DNA from: Cognatundibacterium curvum
Lineage (GTDB): Bacteria; Pseudomonadota; Gammaproteobacteria; Burkholderiales; Burkholderiaceae_D
Reading direction: 5' to 3'
Assembly: GCF_014284235.1 (NCBI RefSeq)
Contig: NZ_JACOGD010000003.1
Span: 1-64,000 of the forward strand
Length of the DNA: 64,000 nucleotides
Under the pieces are notes generated by a model. The model was not told the DNA's origin, ran no database searches, and was given only the letters and a program-made list of their open reading frames with translations. Of the stretch, positions 8,640 to 18,595 are shown piece by piece. Position 1 is the stretch's first letter. Each line of letters begins with the position of its first letter. Made by a program: the position numbers and the translations under genes.

Positions 8640-8906
8640 TTAGTTGGCAACTGCGGTTTTGGAACCGACTTTGCCGAACTTTTGGCGGAATTTTTCAACG
8701 CGGCCAGCGGTATCAACGATTTTATGTTTGCCAGTGTAGAAAGGATGGGATTCTGCAGAAACCTCGATCTTGATCAGTGGCAGAGTTTTGCCTTCGAATT
8801 CAACTGTTTCTTTGCTGTGAATTGTAGAGCGTGTTACGAATTTGAAATCGTTAGAAACGTCGTGGAACAACACTTCACGATAATTTGGGTGGATGCCGTC
8901 TTTCAT
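8640..8906 (-). CDS. rpmE2: 50S ribosomal protein L31 type B
   Basis: The 88-aa product begins [18 protein letters not shown] and contains ESHPFYTGK, the signature of L31. It lacks the CxxC zinc motif, which places it in the zinc-independent type B group. A longer frame runs 17 codons upstream, but the chosen ATG is the family start and has GAGG a few bases before it. L31 sits on the large subunit near the central protuberance and bridges to the small subunit. In gammaproteobacteria the type B form is a low-zinc paralogue; in many betaproteobacteria it appears to be the ordinary L31. No Zur-box-like palindrome was obvious upstream. Confidence 0.95.
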   Translation of the reverse strand: MKDGIHPNYREVLFHDVSNDFKFVTRSTIHSKETVEFEGKTLPLIKIEVSAESHPFYTGKHKIVDTAGRVEKFRQKFGKVGSKTAVAN

Positions 8907-9253
8907 GCTTGCCTCGAAATAAAAGTTGGTAGCCAATAAGCACTTCGTCGGTCGCACAGCTTCTTGACCCGATTGCGTATCACTTGCCAGAATTGAATTA
9001 AATTAATTGATAACCTGCACATGCAAGTTGCCAAGCCCGCGATTATACAATGCAAACCGGATTGAATGCCAGCTTGGCGAGTTTAGCGTGGTTCTGTAGC
9101 GTGGTTTATGCTGGGAAACAGTCTGTCTATATGTCACTTTTAATGTTGCATATAAGAATTGCATCGCTACAGAACAGACTTCTAACAGGTAAAATCTCAT
9201 GGTTTGAGTTAAGAAAGCAGGGAATGGCAAGTACGACATTAGGAATGAATGCC

Positions 9254-9853
9254 ATGTTGCACACGATAGAGTTCGTCGGCGTGCTGGCATTTGCATGTTC
9301 GGGATTTATTGAAGCCCGGCGTAAGCGTATGGATTTTGTCGGGGTATTTACGGTCGCCTTTATTACGGCTTTTGGCGGTGGTACTTTGCGCGATCTGTTG
9401 CTGGATCGGCGGCCCTTGTTCTGGGTGGAAAATCAGGAATATCCGATACTGATATTTATCTTTGCTCTGATCGCTGTCCCGCTATTGCGCCGTTTGCGCC
9501 ATGTGGTGACTGAGAATATTCTGGAATGGGCCGATGCACTGGGTCTGGGCTTATTCAGCGTGACCGGCACTTCGCTGGCTTTTGAATCCGGCATGCCTAT
9601 GTTTGTGTGCGTGATGATGGGCGTCGTGACCGGTATTTTTGGTGGTGTGCTCAGGGATGTGATCTGTAATGAAATCCCGCTGGTATTCCGGCGCAGCCAG
9701 TTGTATGCAACCTGCGCCTTCACCGGTTGTTGGGTCTATCTGGGGATGTCGTATTTTGAGTTTAGCGATGCAGCCGCGTTGTCAGCCGGGATCATCAGCA
9801 CCTTTGCTTTGCGTATGCTGGCGGTGAAATTCGATCTGAAGCTGCCTGCCTGA
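9254..9853 (+). CDS. TRIC-type cation channel family protein (YadS/UPF0126)
   Basis: The 199-aa protein has six to seven hydrophobic segments arranged as two similar halves. Each carries the glycine-rich motif followed by an Arg-Asp: AFGGGTLRDLLLDRRP in the first half and IFGGVLRDVICNEIP in the second. This is the hallmark of bacterial TRIC/UPF0126 proteins, trimeric inner-membrane cation channels. The frame is open for 68 codons upstream, but the ATG at 9254 has AGGA about 9 bases before it and gives the usual length near 200 aa. It converges on the TetR gene 34 bases downstream, with no clear terminator between them. Confidence 0.9.
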   Translation: MLHTIEFVGVLAFACSGFIEARRKRMDFVGVFTVAFITAFGGGTLRDLLLDRRPLFWVENQEYPILIFIFALIAVPLLRRLRHVVTENILEWADALGLGLFSVTGTSLAFESGMPMFVCVMMGVVTGIFGGVLRDVICNEIPLVFRRSQLYATCAFTGCWVYLGMSYFEFSDAAALSAGIISTFALRMLAVKFDLKLPA

Positions 9854-9887
9854 GCTGGTGCCTTGCGGTCTGATTTCGTTTGCAGGT

Positions 9888-10529
9888 TCAGGCCGCAGCT
9901 GGTTTTTTGAGTGGCGGTCGCGCGATTAAGCCAGCCAGGAACATATCTACCATCGCCTCTGCATGTTCGTTCATGTTGTAAGCGCGCGTATCTTCCAGCC
10001 ATTCACGCAGCAGGCCGATCAGGAATCCATGGTTGGCTTGCATCGCGATCCAGGTATCTGTCTGGGCCGGTAATTGCCCTTGATTCACCGCATTTTGAAT
10101 AATGCCCTGGACTTTGGCCAGGCACTCATCGCGCTTTTCTCTTTCGTCGACAAAGAAAGGCAGGTCAGAGTTCTTTTCACAGCGATGCATGATGATGTCG
10201 AATACTTTGCGCTGACGCAGATCACTGGCAACCTGGCGTAAGAAGTGAATATTCAACTGGCGTAAAGCAGCGATAGGATCCCGGTCAGGTGCAGCAGAAA
10301 TCTCATTCAGCAGTGACTCCATAGGCAGGAAGGCGCGGTCACACATGGCCTGAAATAAGGCATTTTTATCTTTAAAGTGCCAGTAAATGGCACCACGCGT
10401 CATTCCCGCTGCGCTGGCCACATCATTGAGCGTGGTGTTAGTCACACCTTTGCTGGCAAAGACCTCCTCTGCTGCATCTAATAATGCGGCATAGGTTTCT
10501 AATGCTTCTTCTTTGGTCTTTCTTGCCAT
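9888..10529 (-). CDS. TetR/AcrR-family repressor, probable regulator of the adjacent RND pump
   Basis: The 213-aa protein opens with a TetR helix-turn-helix: ALLDAAEEVFASKGVTNTTL, then DVASAAGMTRGAIYWHFKDK. The last segment is almost identical to the AcrR/TtgR/SmeT recognition helix region. The C-terminal 150 residues form the all-helical ligand pocket, including the typical FDIIMHRCEKNSD. It is transcribed away from the tripartite efflux operon, the classic layout for AcrR-type repressors. The palindrome at 10901-10920 in the pump promoter resembles the AcrR box and is the likely target. Inducers cannot be inferred. Confidence 0.92.
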   Translation of the reverse strand: MARKTKEEALETYAALLDAAEEVFASKGVTNTTLNDVASAAGMTRGAIYWHFKDKNALFQAMCDRAFLPMESLLNEISAAPDRDPIAALRQLNIHFLRQVASDLRQRKVFDIIMHRCEKNSDLPFFVDEREKRDECLAKVQGIIQNAVNQGQLPAQTDTWIAMQANHGFLIGLLREWLEDTRAYNMNEHAEAMVDMFLAGLIARPPLKKPAAA

Positions 10530-10898
10530 GATATGTGTTTGCTTTCTGATCCCGGTATATGACGAACTGCCTGCAGTAAAGCGTTTCCTTACTTCAAAAC
10601 TGGTAAGGACGGCATCTTAAAAGTTGGCCTCGGTTTGCGCAATGTACGTCTGTCATCGAATTCGAAAAAAGTGCAGATATACAGCTTTCTACTGTGTAAT
10701 TTTGTTTGTAAGCAACATTTACTTATTGAAATGCTAATTTATTGCCTGTGATAATGAAAACACTGCACAGATAATTGCTGTCAGGCAGCGGTTTTCCCAA
10801 CGTTGAATAAAAAAACCAACAATTCATCTATTCGTCATTGCATTGTCATTGTGCTAGCGCAATGTCTTGTTAATCTATAAGGGTATTGCAGAACCTTA
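10530..10898. other. Divergent intergenic region between the repressor and the efflux operon
   Basis: This stretch of about 370 bases is A+T-rich near the efflux side and holds no frame of note. The repressor promoter must lie in its left part, but no clean -35/-10 pair stands out there. The right end leads into the promoter and operator of the efflux operon. Confidence 0.6.
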
Positions 10899-10926
10899 TT
10901 TACAAACATTCGTGTATGTATATAAT
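10899..10926 (+). promoter_or_regulatory. Efflux operon promoter with an AcrR-like operator in the spacer
   Basis: A near-consensus sigma-70 promoter is visible: TTTACA at 10899-10904, a 16-base spacer, then TATAAT at 10921-10926. The spacer and -35 edge are filled by an imperfect 20-bp palindrome at 10901-10920 whose arms are TACAAACA and TGTATGTA, with TTCG at the centre. It resembles the AcrR/TtgR boxes of other RND operons. A repressor bound here would block polymerase directly, so the divergent TetR gene is the obvious candidate. Confidence 0.8.
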
Positions 10927-10962
10927 AGCACACCATCCTTTCATCAATCAGAAAGAATTACC

Positions 10963-12300
10963 ATGCACTCTACAGGCATCCCTTCCTCCCGGTCATCCGA
11001 CCTGTCCGCTCAGATAGAGCAATTATTTTCCCGTCGTTCCCTGCGCGTGCTGGCTGTCAGTTTGCCTTTGCTGGCACTGGCTGCGTGTGGCAAGCAAGGT
11101 GCGCCGCAAGGTGCGGGCGGCATGCCACCACCTGAAGTTAACGTGGTCAAGCTGGAAAGCAGCGATCTGGCGCTGGACTATGAATATGTAGGCCAAACCG
11201 CAGGTTCCAAAGAAACTGAAATCCGTGCGCGTGTACCTGGTATTTTGGAAAACCGTCTTTACGAAGAAGGCGCGCGCGTCAAAGCTGGAACCGTATTGTT
11301 CCAGATAGACCCATCCACTTATCAAACCCAGCTCGCTTCTGCTGAAGCGGCGGCGGCGGTATCCGAAGCTAAGCTGAATCAGGCCAAGCGTGAATATGCG
11401 CGCTTAGCGCCACTGGCCGCAGAAAAAGCGATCAGCCAGAAAGAATTTGATGACGCTAAATCCAATTTGGAAACAGCCGAGGCCAGCCTGAAGCAGGTCC
11501 GTGCTCAGGTCAATGAAGCACGTCTGAATCTGAGCTACACCAAAGTTGTCGCACCTATCGATGGCGTCACCGGGATGGCAGCTAAATCCAACGGCAGCCT
11601 GGTGACTGCAGCCGACAGCCTGCTTACGAGCATCGTACAAACCGACACGCTGTATGTGAACTTCAGTATCCCTGAAGCCGACTACCTGAAAGTAGCAAAA
11701 GAAGTCGGTAGCGGCAAAGTTGCAGTTCCGGGTAAGCGAGCCAATAACGGCAGTATCGGTTTTGATGTGAAGCTGAAGCTGGCAGATGGTTCAATGTTCC
11801 CGACCACAGGAAAAATGAATTTTGTGAGCGAGCGTATCAATACCGCTAATGGTGGCTTTGATGCACGTGCACAGGTCGCGAATCCCGAAGGCACACTGCG
11901 TCCTGGGCAATTTGTACGTGTGATTTTATCCGGTGCCAAACGTACAGCCGCACTGGCTGTGCCACAACGTGCAGTCATCGATGGACCTATGGGTAAGATG
12001 GTTTTTGTGGTGACACCGGATAACAAACTGGTACCTAAGCCAGTAGAGCTGGATGGCTGGACACATGGACAATGGATAGTCACCAAGGGCTTGCAGGCCG
12101 GTGAGCAAGTGATGGTCGACGGTGTGATCAAGGCGCATGATCCGGGCATGACCGTCAAGCCACTGGTCGTTTCCGCGCAGGCTGCGCTGAACCCGCCGCC
12201 AGCGATGCCAGGCGCGCCTGCAGGCAAGCCTGCATCAGCCAGTGCTTCTGCATCGGCTCCGGCGGCAGCATCGGCAGCATCTGCCTCAGCAGCAAAATAA
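10963..12300 (+). CDS. RND efflux periplasmic adaptor lipoprotein (AcrA/MexA family)
   Basis: This 445-aa adaptor links an inner-membrane RND pump to the outer-membrane channel. A hydrophobic segment ends in the lipobox LAAC, so the mature protein is anchored by a lipidated Cys near residue 44, after an unusually long leader of charged residues. The beta-barrel/lipoyl/hairpin order is readable: VGQTAGSKETEIRARVPGI (lipoyl half), a long Ala/Glu coiled hairpin with AISQKEFDDAKSNLETAEAS, then LSYTKVVAPIDGVTG (second lipoyl half). The last 40 residues are Ala/Pro/Ser-rich. The chosen ATG follows GAAAGA; a frame open further upstream would cross the promoter. It is the first gene of the three-gene efflux operon. 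Confidence 0.93.
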   Translation: MHSTGIPSSRSSDLSAQIEQLFSRRSLRVLAVSLPLLALAACGKQGAPQGAGGMPPPEVNVVKLESSDLALDYEYVGQTAGSKETEIRARVPGILENRLYEEGARVKAGTVLFQIDPSTYQTQLASAEAAAAVSEAKLNQAKREYARLAPLAAEKAISQKEFDDAKSNLETAEASLKQVRAQVNEARLNLSYTKVVAPIDGVTGMAAKSNGSLVTAADSLLTSIVQTDTLYVNFSIPEADYLKVAKEVGSGKVAVPGKRANNGSIGFDVKLKLADGSMFPTTGKMNFVSERINTANGGFDARAQVANPEGTLRPGQFVRVILSGAKRTAALAVPQRAVIDGPMGKMVFVVTPDNKLVPKPVELDGWTHGQWIVTKGLQAGEQVMVDGVIKAHDPGMTVKPLVVSAQAALNPPPAMPGAPAGKPASASASASAPAAASAASASAAK

Positions 12301-12391
12301 GCTGAGCCGGTTCAAAGGCAATTCCAAGCCAGGCAGTTACTTTTTCATGAACATCCTGTCCTGAATTAGGGCGGGCGATAAGGAAACATTC

Positions 12392-15300
12392 ATGTTCTCA
12401 AAATTTTTTATTAACCGGCCGATTTTCGCGACTGTGGTGTCGCTGATCATCGTGCTGGCAGGTCTGGCCGCACTGCGTGTGCTGCCGATCTCACGCTATC
12501 CGGAGATTTCTCCGCCAGTCGTGAATGTGACAGCGTTTTATCCTGGCGCTTCGGCTGAAGTGATAGAACGTACAGTTGCAGCACCGATTGAGGAACAGAT
12601 CAATGGTGTGGAACACATGCTGTATATGGACTCTGTGTCGTCGGCAGATGGTCGCGTTTCTATCAACGTGACTTTTGAAGTCGGCACCAATCTCGATATT
12701 GCAGCGGTTAACGTGAACAACCGTGTGCGCCAGGCTGATGCCAAGCTGCCGCAAGAGGTACGCCGTCAAGGTGTAACCGTCTCCAAGAGTTCGTCGAACT
12801 TCCTGGTGGTGGCTGCTTTGTATTCACCGGATAACCGCTACGATTCTCTCTACCTGTCAAATTACGCTACGCAGAACGTACTGGATGCAATCAAACGTAT
12901 TCCGGGTACCACCAATGTACAGATTTTCGGTGCCAAAGATTATGCGATGCGGATCTGGATGCGTCCTGATCGCATGGCGCAACTGGGCGTGACGGTAGCG
13001 GATATTTCTAACGCCATCAATGAGCAAAATGCCCAGTATGCGGCCGGTAAAGTTGGTGCGACACCGAACACCACTGAAGAGCTGACCATGACGGTGACGG
13101 CCAAAGGGCGTTTGCTGGAGCCAGAACAATTCGCCAATATCATCGTCAGAACAGATAAAAGCGGCGCTGCTATCCGCATCAAAGATGTGGCCAGGGTAGA
13201 ACTGGGTTCGAAAGATTACAACCTGTATGGACGCGTGAATGGACATCCATCTGCCAACGTCGGTGTCTTCCTGCAGACTGGTGCCAATGCGTTGGAAACC
13301 CGTCAAGCAGTAGAAAAAACTTTGCAGGAGCTGAAGGCGAAATTCCCTGAAGGGATGACTTACGCGGTTCCTTATGACACCACACCGTTTGTGACGGAGT
13401 CGATTGCTGAAGTGCTTAAGACGCTGGCTGAAGCGATGGTGCTGGTATTTATCGTGGTTTACCTGTTCCTGCAAAGCTGGCGTGCCACCATCATTCCTAC
13501 TCTCGCTGTTCCAGTCTCACTGATTGGTACGATGGCGGGTCTGCATTTACTCGGATATTCGATCAACACGCTGACCCTGTTCGGCATGGTGCTGGCGATC
13601 GGTATCGTGGTCGATGACGCGATTGTGGTGCTGGAAAACGTAGAACGTCTGATGAATGAAGAGGGCATGTCTCCCAAAGAGGCCGCCATCGAAGCGATGC
13701 ATGAAGTTACCGGGCCGGTGATTGCGATTGTGCTGGTGCTGGTTGCCGCGTTTGGTCCGATTGCTTTCCTCGGTGGGCTGGCAGGTGAGTTATACCGTCA
13801 ATTCTCGGTCACGATTTCGATTGCGGTTGTATTGTCCGGTATCGTCGCGTTGACACTCACCCCTGCCTTGTGCGCGATTTTGCTGAAACCGGGTGCAGAG
13901 AATCATCATCCTTTCTTCCTTTGGTTTAATGCGGCTTTCCTGCGTTTGACCAAGCGTTATACCAACGGTGTGAGCTTCTTCCTTAAGCGTGCAGTGTTAG
14001 GCACGGCGCTGGTGCTGGGTATGGTGGCACTGACCGGTGTGTTATGGAAAACGGTACCTGGTGGCCTGGTACCGGATGAAGATCAGGGTTATTTCATTGG
14101 CGCTGCTATCCTGCCTGACGGCGCGTCGCTGGACCGTACTGATGCGATGGTGAAGCAAGTCGAAGCCGCGATGAAATCGAATGGGAGCATAGACACGACG
14201 TTTGCGCTGGTCGGTCTGGATTTCCTTGGTGGTGGTGGTCTGAAATCCTCTTCAGCAACCATGTTTTTCCCGTTGAAACCCTGGGATGAGCGGTCTAAGT
14301 CTGCTCAACAGCTGGTCGGTGAAAGCTATATGAAGACCGGGCATATCAAGGAAGGTTTGCCGCTGTTCTTTGCGCCGCCTGCAATACAAGGTCTGGGACA
14401 AACCGGTGGTTTTGAATTCTATTTACAAAATGCCGGTGAAGGTGGTGTGAAACGTTTAGCACAGATACTGCCTTTGCTGATCGCAGAAGCGAATAAGCAA
14501 CCGGAACTGGCTGGTGTGAAAACCTTATGGCAGGCTAATTCCCCGCAGTTGTATGTCGACGTAGATAATGAAAAAGCCAAATCCATGGGCGTATCTTTGC
14601 CAGATGTGTACAACACGCTGGCAGCGACTATGGGTAACTACTATGTGAACGACTTCAATAAAAACGGTCGTATCTACACGGTACAGTTACAGGCAGATGG
14701 ACAGTTCCGTGCCAAGCCAGAAGACATAGGCAATATGTATGTGCGCAGCGCTTCCGGCCAGATGATACCGGTACGTGCTTTCACCACCATCAAGTTCATT
14801 ACCGGACCGGATTCTGTGCAGCGTTTCAATGCAATGCCAGCGATTAAACTGATGGGCGATGCCAAACCAGGCTTTAGCTCGGGACAGGCAATTGCAGCGA
14901 TGGAGCGTGCTGCGAAAAATGTGTTGCCGGCTGATGTGGTGTACGACTGGGGCGGTGCTTCATTCCAGGAAAAACGCAGCAGCAATGCAGCGGGTCTGGC
15001 TTTAGGTGCCGGTGTACTGATGATCTTCCTGATTCTGGCTGCTCAGTATGAAAAATGGTCACTGCCATTCTCAGTATTGCTGGCTATGCCTTTCGGTATC
15101 TTCGGCGCCTTGCTGGCTGTGTATCTGCGTCACTTTAATAATGACGTGTATTTCCAGATCGGTCTGGTGACCTTGCTTGGCTTATCGGCGAAAAATGCGA
15201 TTCTGATTGTGGAGTTTGCGGTGATGAAGGTGCATGAGGGTTACGCGCCGGTAGCAGCCGCAGTGGAAGCCGCCCGTCTGCGTTTCCGTCCGATTCTGAT

Positions 15301-15550
15301 GACTTCGCTGGCCTTTATTCTTGGCGTAGTACCTCTGGCGTTTTCGCATGGCGCCGGTGCCGCAGCCCGTCAGTCACTGGGGACCGGCGTGTTGGGCGGT
15401 ATGCTGGCAGCGACTTTCCTGGCGATCTTCTTTGTGCCTTTGTTCTTTAAACTGATCAATGACAAACGCTTTAAAACAACAGCAGAAGATTTCCATCATC
15501 CGGATCACATTCCTCTGAGCCAGTCGCATCAAGCACAAGGGAAGGAATAA
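12392..15550 (+). CDS. RND multidrug efflux pump, HAE1 family (AcrB/MexB-like)
   Basis: The 1052-aa inner-membrane trimer exports hydrophobic and amphiphilic compounds using the proton gradient. The N-terminus MFSKFFINRPIFATVVSLII is the standard first helix. TM4 carries the proton-relay pair Asp408-Asp409 in GIVVDDAIVVLENVER, and TM10 has the partner lysine (about residue 934) in GLSAKNAILIVEFA. Two large periplasmic loops follow TM1 and TM7 as expected. These residues match the drug-type HAE1 pumps rather than the heavy-metal CusA group. A good ribosome site (AAGGAAA) precedes the ATG. It sits between its adaptor and its outer-membrane channel, so the tripartite system is complete. Confidence 0.96.
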   Translation: MFSKFFINRPIFATVVSLIIVLAGLAALRVLPISRYPEISPPVVNVTAFYPGASAEVIERTVAAPIEEQINGVEHMLYMDSVSSADGRVSINVTFEVGTNLDIAAVNVNNRVRQADAKLPQEVRRQGVTVSKSSSNFLVVAALYSPDNRYDSLYLSNYATQNVLDAIKRIPGTTNVQIFGAKDYAMRIWMRPDRMAQLGVTVADISNAINEQNAQYAAGKVGATPNTTEELTMTVTAKGRLLEPEQFANIIVRTDKSGAAIRIKDVARVELGSKDYNLYGRVNGHPSANVGVFLQTGANALETRQAVEKTLQELKAKFPEGMTYAVPYDTTPFVTESIAEVLKTLAEAMVLVFIVVYLFLQSWRATIIPTLAVPVSLIGTMAGLHLLGYSINTLTLFGMVLAIGIVVDDAIVVLENVERLMNEEGMSPKEAAIEAMHEVTGPVIAIVLVLVAAFGPIAFLGGLAGELYRQFSVTISIAVVLSGIVALTLTPALCAILLKPGAENHHPFFLWFNAAFLRLTKRYTNGVSFFLKRAVLGTALVLGMVALTGVLWKTVPGGLVPDEDQGYFIGAAILPDGASLDRTDAMVKQVEAAMKSNGSIDTTFALVGLDFLGGGGLKSSSATMFFPLKPWDERSKSAQQLVGESYMKTGHIKEGLPLFFAPPAIQGLGQTGGFEFYLQNAGEGGVKRLAQILPLLIAEANKQPELAGVKTLWQANSPQLYVDVDNEKAKSMGVSLPDVYNTLAATMGNYYVNDFNKNGRIYTVQLQADGQFRAKPEDIGNMYVRSASGQMIPVRAFTTIKFITGPDSVQRFNAMPAIKLMGDAKPGFSSGQAIAAMERAAKNVLPADVVYDWGGASFQEKRSSNAAGLALGAGVLMIFLILAAQYEKWSLPFSVLLAMPFGIFGALLAVYLRHFNNDVYFQIGLVTLLGLSAKNAILIVEFAVMKVHEGYAPVAAAVEAARLRFRPILMTSLAFILGVVPLAFSHGAGAAARQSLGTGVLGGMLAATFLAIFFVPLFFKLINDKRFKTTAEDFHHPDHIPLSQSHQAQGKE

Positions 15551-15552
15551 TT

Positions 15553-17013
15553 ATGTTGAAATTATCGTTGAGTTATAGCGCAGTGCTGAGTGCCTTGATG
15601 CTGAGTGCCTGTGCTTCAGTGGGGCCGGATTATCAACGTCCTGCACTGGAATTGCCGGGATCTGCGAAAACAGAAAACCTGGCAAGCGCAGGCAAGCCTG
15701 GCCTGCTTGCTGCTGATCTGACCCAGTGGTGGGCACAGTTCCAGGACCCGGTGCTGACCGACCTGATATTGGAAGCTGCGAAATATAATCAGGATTTATT
15801 ACTGGCTACCGGACGCATAGAAGAAGCGCGTGCACTGGCAGTTGGTGCGACTTCAAACCGCTATCCTACGGTGGATGCCACCCTGGTCGGCACCAAAGTC
15901 CGCACCAGTGAAAATGCAGGCAAACTGGCGGCTGGTGCCAATCCGGTCAGTAAAGATTTTCAGCTCGGTTTGACGGCTTCCTATGAAGTTGACGTTTGGG
16001 GCAAGTTATCGCGTGCCGATGAGGCTGCCAAAGCACGTTTACTGGCGCAGGAACAGAATCGCAATGTAGTGCAAACTACTCTGTTCAGTAATCTGGCTCA
16101 GTCTTATTTCGCATTACGTGCAGCCGATGCCCAGTTAAAGCTGGCGCAGGAAACCGATAAGACCCGCGCCGAAAATCTGCGTCTGCAACAGAAGCGTCGT
16201 GCCGCCGGTGCCATTAGCGAGCTGGATTTACATCAGGCTGAGGCAGAAACTGCAAGTGCTGAAGCCAGCGTTGCGCAAGCTAAGCAAAATGTCGCCAACC
16301 TGGAATCTGCCATCGCAGTATTGTTAGGCCGCAGCCCGGCTGGCATCGCGCATCCCGTGATTGCGCGCGGCAGTGAGATTTCCAGTCTTTATCAGCATTT
16401 GCAATTACCTGCTGATTTATCGTCTGAGGTCTTGAATCGCCGTCCTGATATTCTGGCCGCAGAGCAGGCGTTGGTGGCGGCGAATGCAGACATCGGTCAG
16501 GCAAAAGCTGCTTACTTCCCGAGTCTGAAACTGACCAGCGGTATCGGCTACGAATCGCGCGTGTTTAAAGACCTGGTCGACCCTTCTTCCCTGTTGTGGA
16601 ATCTGGGGGCGAATCTGGTACAACCGGTATTCAGGGCCGGTGCAATCGGAGCTGTGGTAGCGGGTGCAGAAGCACGTAAAACCCAGGCTACGGCTCAATA
16701 TGTGCAAGCGGTACAGGGGGCATTCCGCGATGTGCATGATGCGCTGAATAATGCTGAGGCCAATGCCCAGCTTTACACCGCGAATCAAAAACGCGTGCTG
16801 GCCTTGAAAGACAGTCAGCGTCTGGCCGAGTTACGCTACAAAAATGGCTATTCCAGCTATCTGGAAGTGCTGAATGCGCAGCGTGATCTGGCTCAGGTTG
16901 AGTCTGGCCTGATCGAAACTCAGCGCGCCCATCTGAGTGCCGTCGTTGGCCTGTACAAGGCCTTGGGCGGTGGCTGGAATAATGCCGCAAGCGCAAACGT
17001 TCAGAAACCATAA
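15553..17013 (+). CDS. Outer-membrane efflux channel lipoprotein (OprM/NodT family)
   Basis: The 486-aa protein forms the trimeric outer-membrane exit duct of the RND system. The signal peptide ends in the lipobox LSAC, followed by ASVGPDYQRP, the usual start of mature NodT/OprM lipoproteins. Two OEP repeats are seen. The first contains DLTQWWAQFQDPVLTDLILEA and the second DLSSEVLNRRPDILAAEQAL, each leading into long helical hairpins. It starts 2 bases after the pump stop, with the GGAAGGA ribosome site inside the pump coding end, so the three proteins are made from one message. A strong terminator follows at 17051. Confidence 0.95.
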   Translation: MLKLSLSYSAVLSALMLSACASVGPDYQRPALELPGSAKTENLASAGKPGLLAADLTQWWAQFQDPVLTDLILEAAKYNQDLLLATGRIEEARALAVGATSNRYPTVDATLVGTKVRTSENAGKLAAGANPVSKDFQLGLTASYEVDVWGKLSRADEAAKARLLAQEQNRNVVQTTLFSNLAQSYFALRAADAQLKLAQETDKTRAENLRLQQKRRAAGAISELDLHQAEAETASAEASVAQAKQNVANLESAIAVLLGRSPAGIAHPVIARGSEISSLYQHLQLPADLSSEVLNRRPDILAAEQALVAANADIGQAKAAYFPSLKLTSGIGYESRVFKDLVDPSSLLWNLGANLVQPVFRAGAIGAVVAGAEARKTQATAQYVQAVQGAFRDVHDALNNAEANAQLYTANQKRVLALKDSQRLAELRYKNGYSSYLEVLNAQRDLAQVESGLIETQRAHLSAVVGLYKALGGGWNNAASANVQKP

Positions 17014-17050
17014 GCTCAGGCTTCAAAACTCAGGTCATTGCGTTTAACAG

Positions 17051-17090
17051 GACAGCCCCTCAGCAATTGTTGCAGGGGCTGTCTCTTTTC
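17051..17090 (+). terminator. Rho-independent terminator of the efflux operon
   Basis: GACAGCCCCT (17051-17060) pairs perfectly with AGGGGCTGTC (17074-17083), followed by TCTTTTC. It lies 37 bases after the outer-membrane channel gene. Confidence 0.88.
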
Positions 17091-17190
17091 TAAACATGAT
17101 CATTTTTGAGAAAAGCTGATTGTGTTGAGTGTAAGACCCGAATCGTCAGCCTGAGAGTATCCATCTTTTTTTGTGAATCGACAGTGAAAT

Positions 17191-17225
17191 AAAAAAGGGC
17201 TGGCAAATTGATTTGCCAGCCCTTT
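17191..17225 (-). terminator. Rho-independent terminator of rho
   Basis: A 15-bp perfect inverted repeat (AAAGGGCTGGCAAAT with its complement) surrounds a 2-base centre and, on the minus strand, is followed by a T run. It starts about 20 bases after the rho stop codon. Confidence 0.9.
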
Positions 17226-17245
17226 ATCTGTCTCAGGCAGACAGA

Positions 17246-18508
17246 TTAACCACCACGACGCATCATTTCAAAAAACTCTGCATTGTTTTTAGTGGCTTTC
17301 ATTTTGTCCTGAATGAATTCCATCGCTTCGATTTCATCCATCGAGTACAGCAACTTACGCAAAATCCAGATCTTTTGCAGCTGATCCGGTTTGATCAGCA
17401 ATTCTTCACGGCGGGTGCCGGATTTGTTCAGGTTGATAGCTGGATAAACGCGTTTTTCTGCCAGGCGACGTTCCAGGTGAACTTCCATGTTACCTGTACC
17501 TTTGAATTCTTCGTAAATCACGTCATCCATGCGGCTGCCAGTTTCGATCAGCGCGGTAGCGATGATGGTCAGCGAGCCACCTTCTTCCACGTTACGTGCT
17601 GCACCGAAGAAGCGTTTCGGACGTTGCAGTGCATTCGCATCGACACCACCGGTCAATACTTTGCCGGACGCCGGAATCACTGTGTTATAGGCACGTGCCA
17701 GACGGGTAATGGAATCAAGCAGAATCACCACGTCCTTCTTCATTTCAACCAGACGCTTGGCTTTTTCCAGCACCATTTCGGCAACTTGTACATGGCGCAA
17801 AGCGGGCTCATCGAAAGTCGAGGCAACCACTTCGCCGCGCACCGAACGCTGCATCTCAGTGACTTCTTCCGGACGTTCGTCGATCAGCAATACGATCAGT
17901 GTCACATCCGGATGGTTAGTCGTTATCGCATGTGCCACGTGTTGCAGCATCACAGATTTACCAGACTTAGGCGAGGCAACCAACAGACCACGCTGACCAC
18001 GGCCTATCGGTGCAATCATGTCGATAATGCGGCCAGTAGTATTTTCTTCGCCGCGCATTTCGCGTTCCAGCGTCAGCACCTTATTCGGATGCAGTGGCGT
18101 CAGGTTTTCAAACAGAATACGGTGTTTGGACGCTTCCGGCGATTCGCCGTTGACTTTGTCCACTTTCACCAGTGCGAAGTAACGCTCACCATCTTTCGGG
18201 GTACGGACTTCACCTTCGATCGAATCGCCGGTATGCAGATTGAAACGGCGGATCTGGGAAGGAGAAATATAGATATCGTCGGTCGAGGCCATGTAGCTGG
18301 CATCTGGTGAACGCAGAAAGCCAAAGCCGTCTGGTAAAACTTCCAGAGTGCCGTCGCCGAAAATTTGCTCGCCCGCTTTGGCGCGTTTTTTCAGGATGGC
18401 AAACATTAATTCCTGCTTGCGCATACGGGCTGCGTTGTCGATTTCAAGTCCTATGGCCATGTCCAGCAAAGCGGATACGTGCAGGGCCTTTAATTCAGAT
18501 AGATGCAT
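17246..18508 (-). CDS. rho: Transcription termination factor Rho
   Basis: The 420-aa product is the hexameric RNA helicase that ends untranslated transcripts. In order it shows the N-terminal helical domain ([18 protein letters not shown]), the cold-shock-like primary RNA site ([14 protein letters not shown]), the Walker A loop SPKSGKS, the Walker B region with [15 protein letters not shown] (Q loop), and the R loop around [20 protein letters not shown]. The length matches the compact Rho of proteobacteria with no insertion domain. It lies downstream of trxA on the same strand, the trxA-rho order common in proteobacteria, but the 215-base gap suggests a promoter of its own. Confidence 0.98.
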   Translation of the reverse strand: MHLSELKALHVSALLDMAIGLEIDNAARMRKQELMFAILKKRAKAGEQIFGDGTLEVLPDGFGFLRSPDASYMASTDDIYISPSQIRRFNLHTGDSIEGEVRTPKDGERYFALVKVDKVNGESPEASKHRILFENLTPLHPNKVLTLEREMRGEENTTGRIIDMIAPIGRGQRGLLVASPKSGKSVMLQHVAHAITTNHPDVTLIVLLIDERPEEVTEMQRSVRGEVVASTFDEPALRHVQVAEMVLEKAKRLVEMKKDVVILLDSITRLARAYNTVIPASGKVLTGGVDANALQRPKRFFGAARNVEEGGSLTIIATALIETGSRMDDVIYEEFKGTGNMEVHLERRLAEKRVYPAINLNKSGTRREELLIKPDQLQKIWILRKLLYSMDEIEAMEFIQDKMKATKNNAEFFEMMRRGG

Positions 18509-18595
18509 GGTGAGTGTCCCGGGATGGGAAAATGAGGTGGGGGAGTGAACGGGGGAAATGACAGAATAAACAGAATAGTTATTATGTACTCTTGT

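Noticed and set aside
17213-18310. 365-codon open frame on the plus strand opposite rho
   Set aside because: It lies wholly inside rho on the other strand, is Phe/His/Gln-rich with no family features, and arises from rho codon usage.
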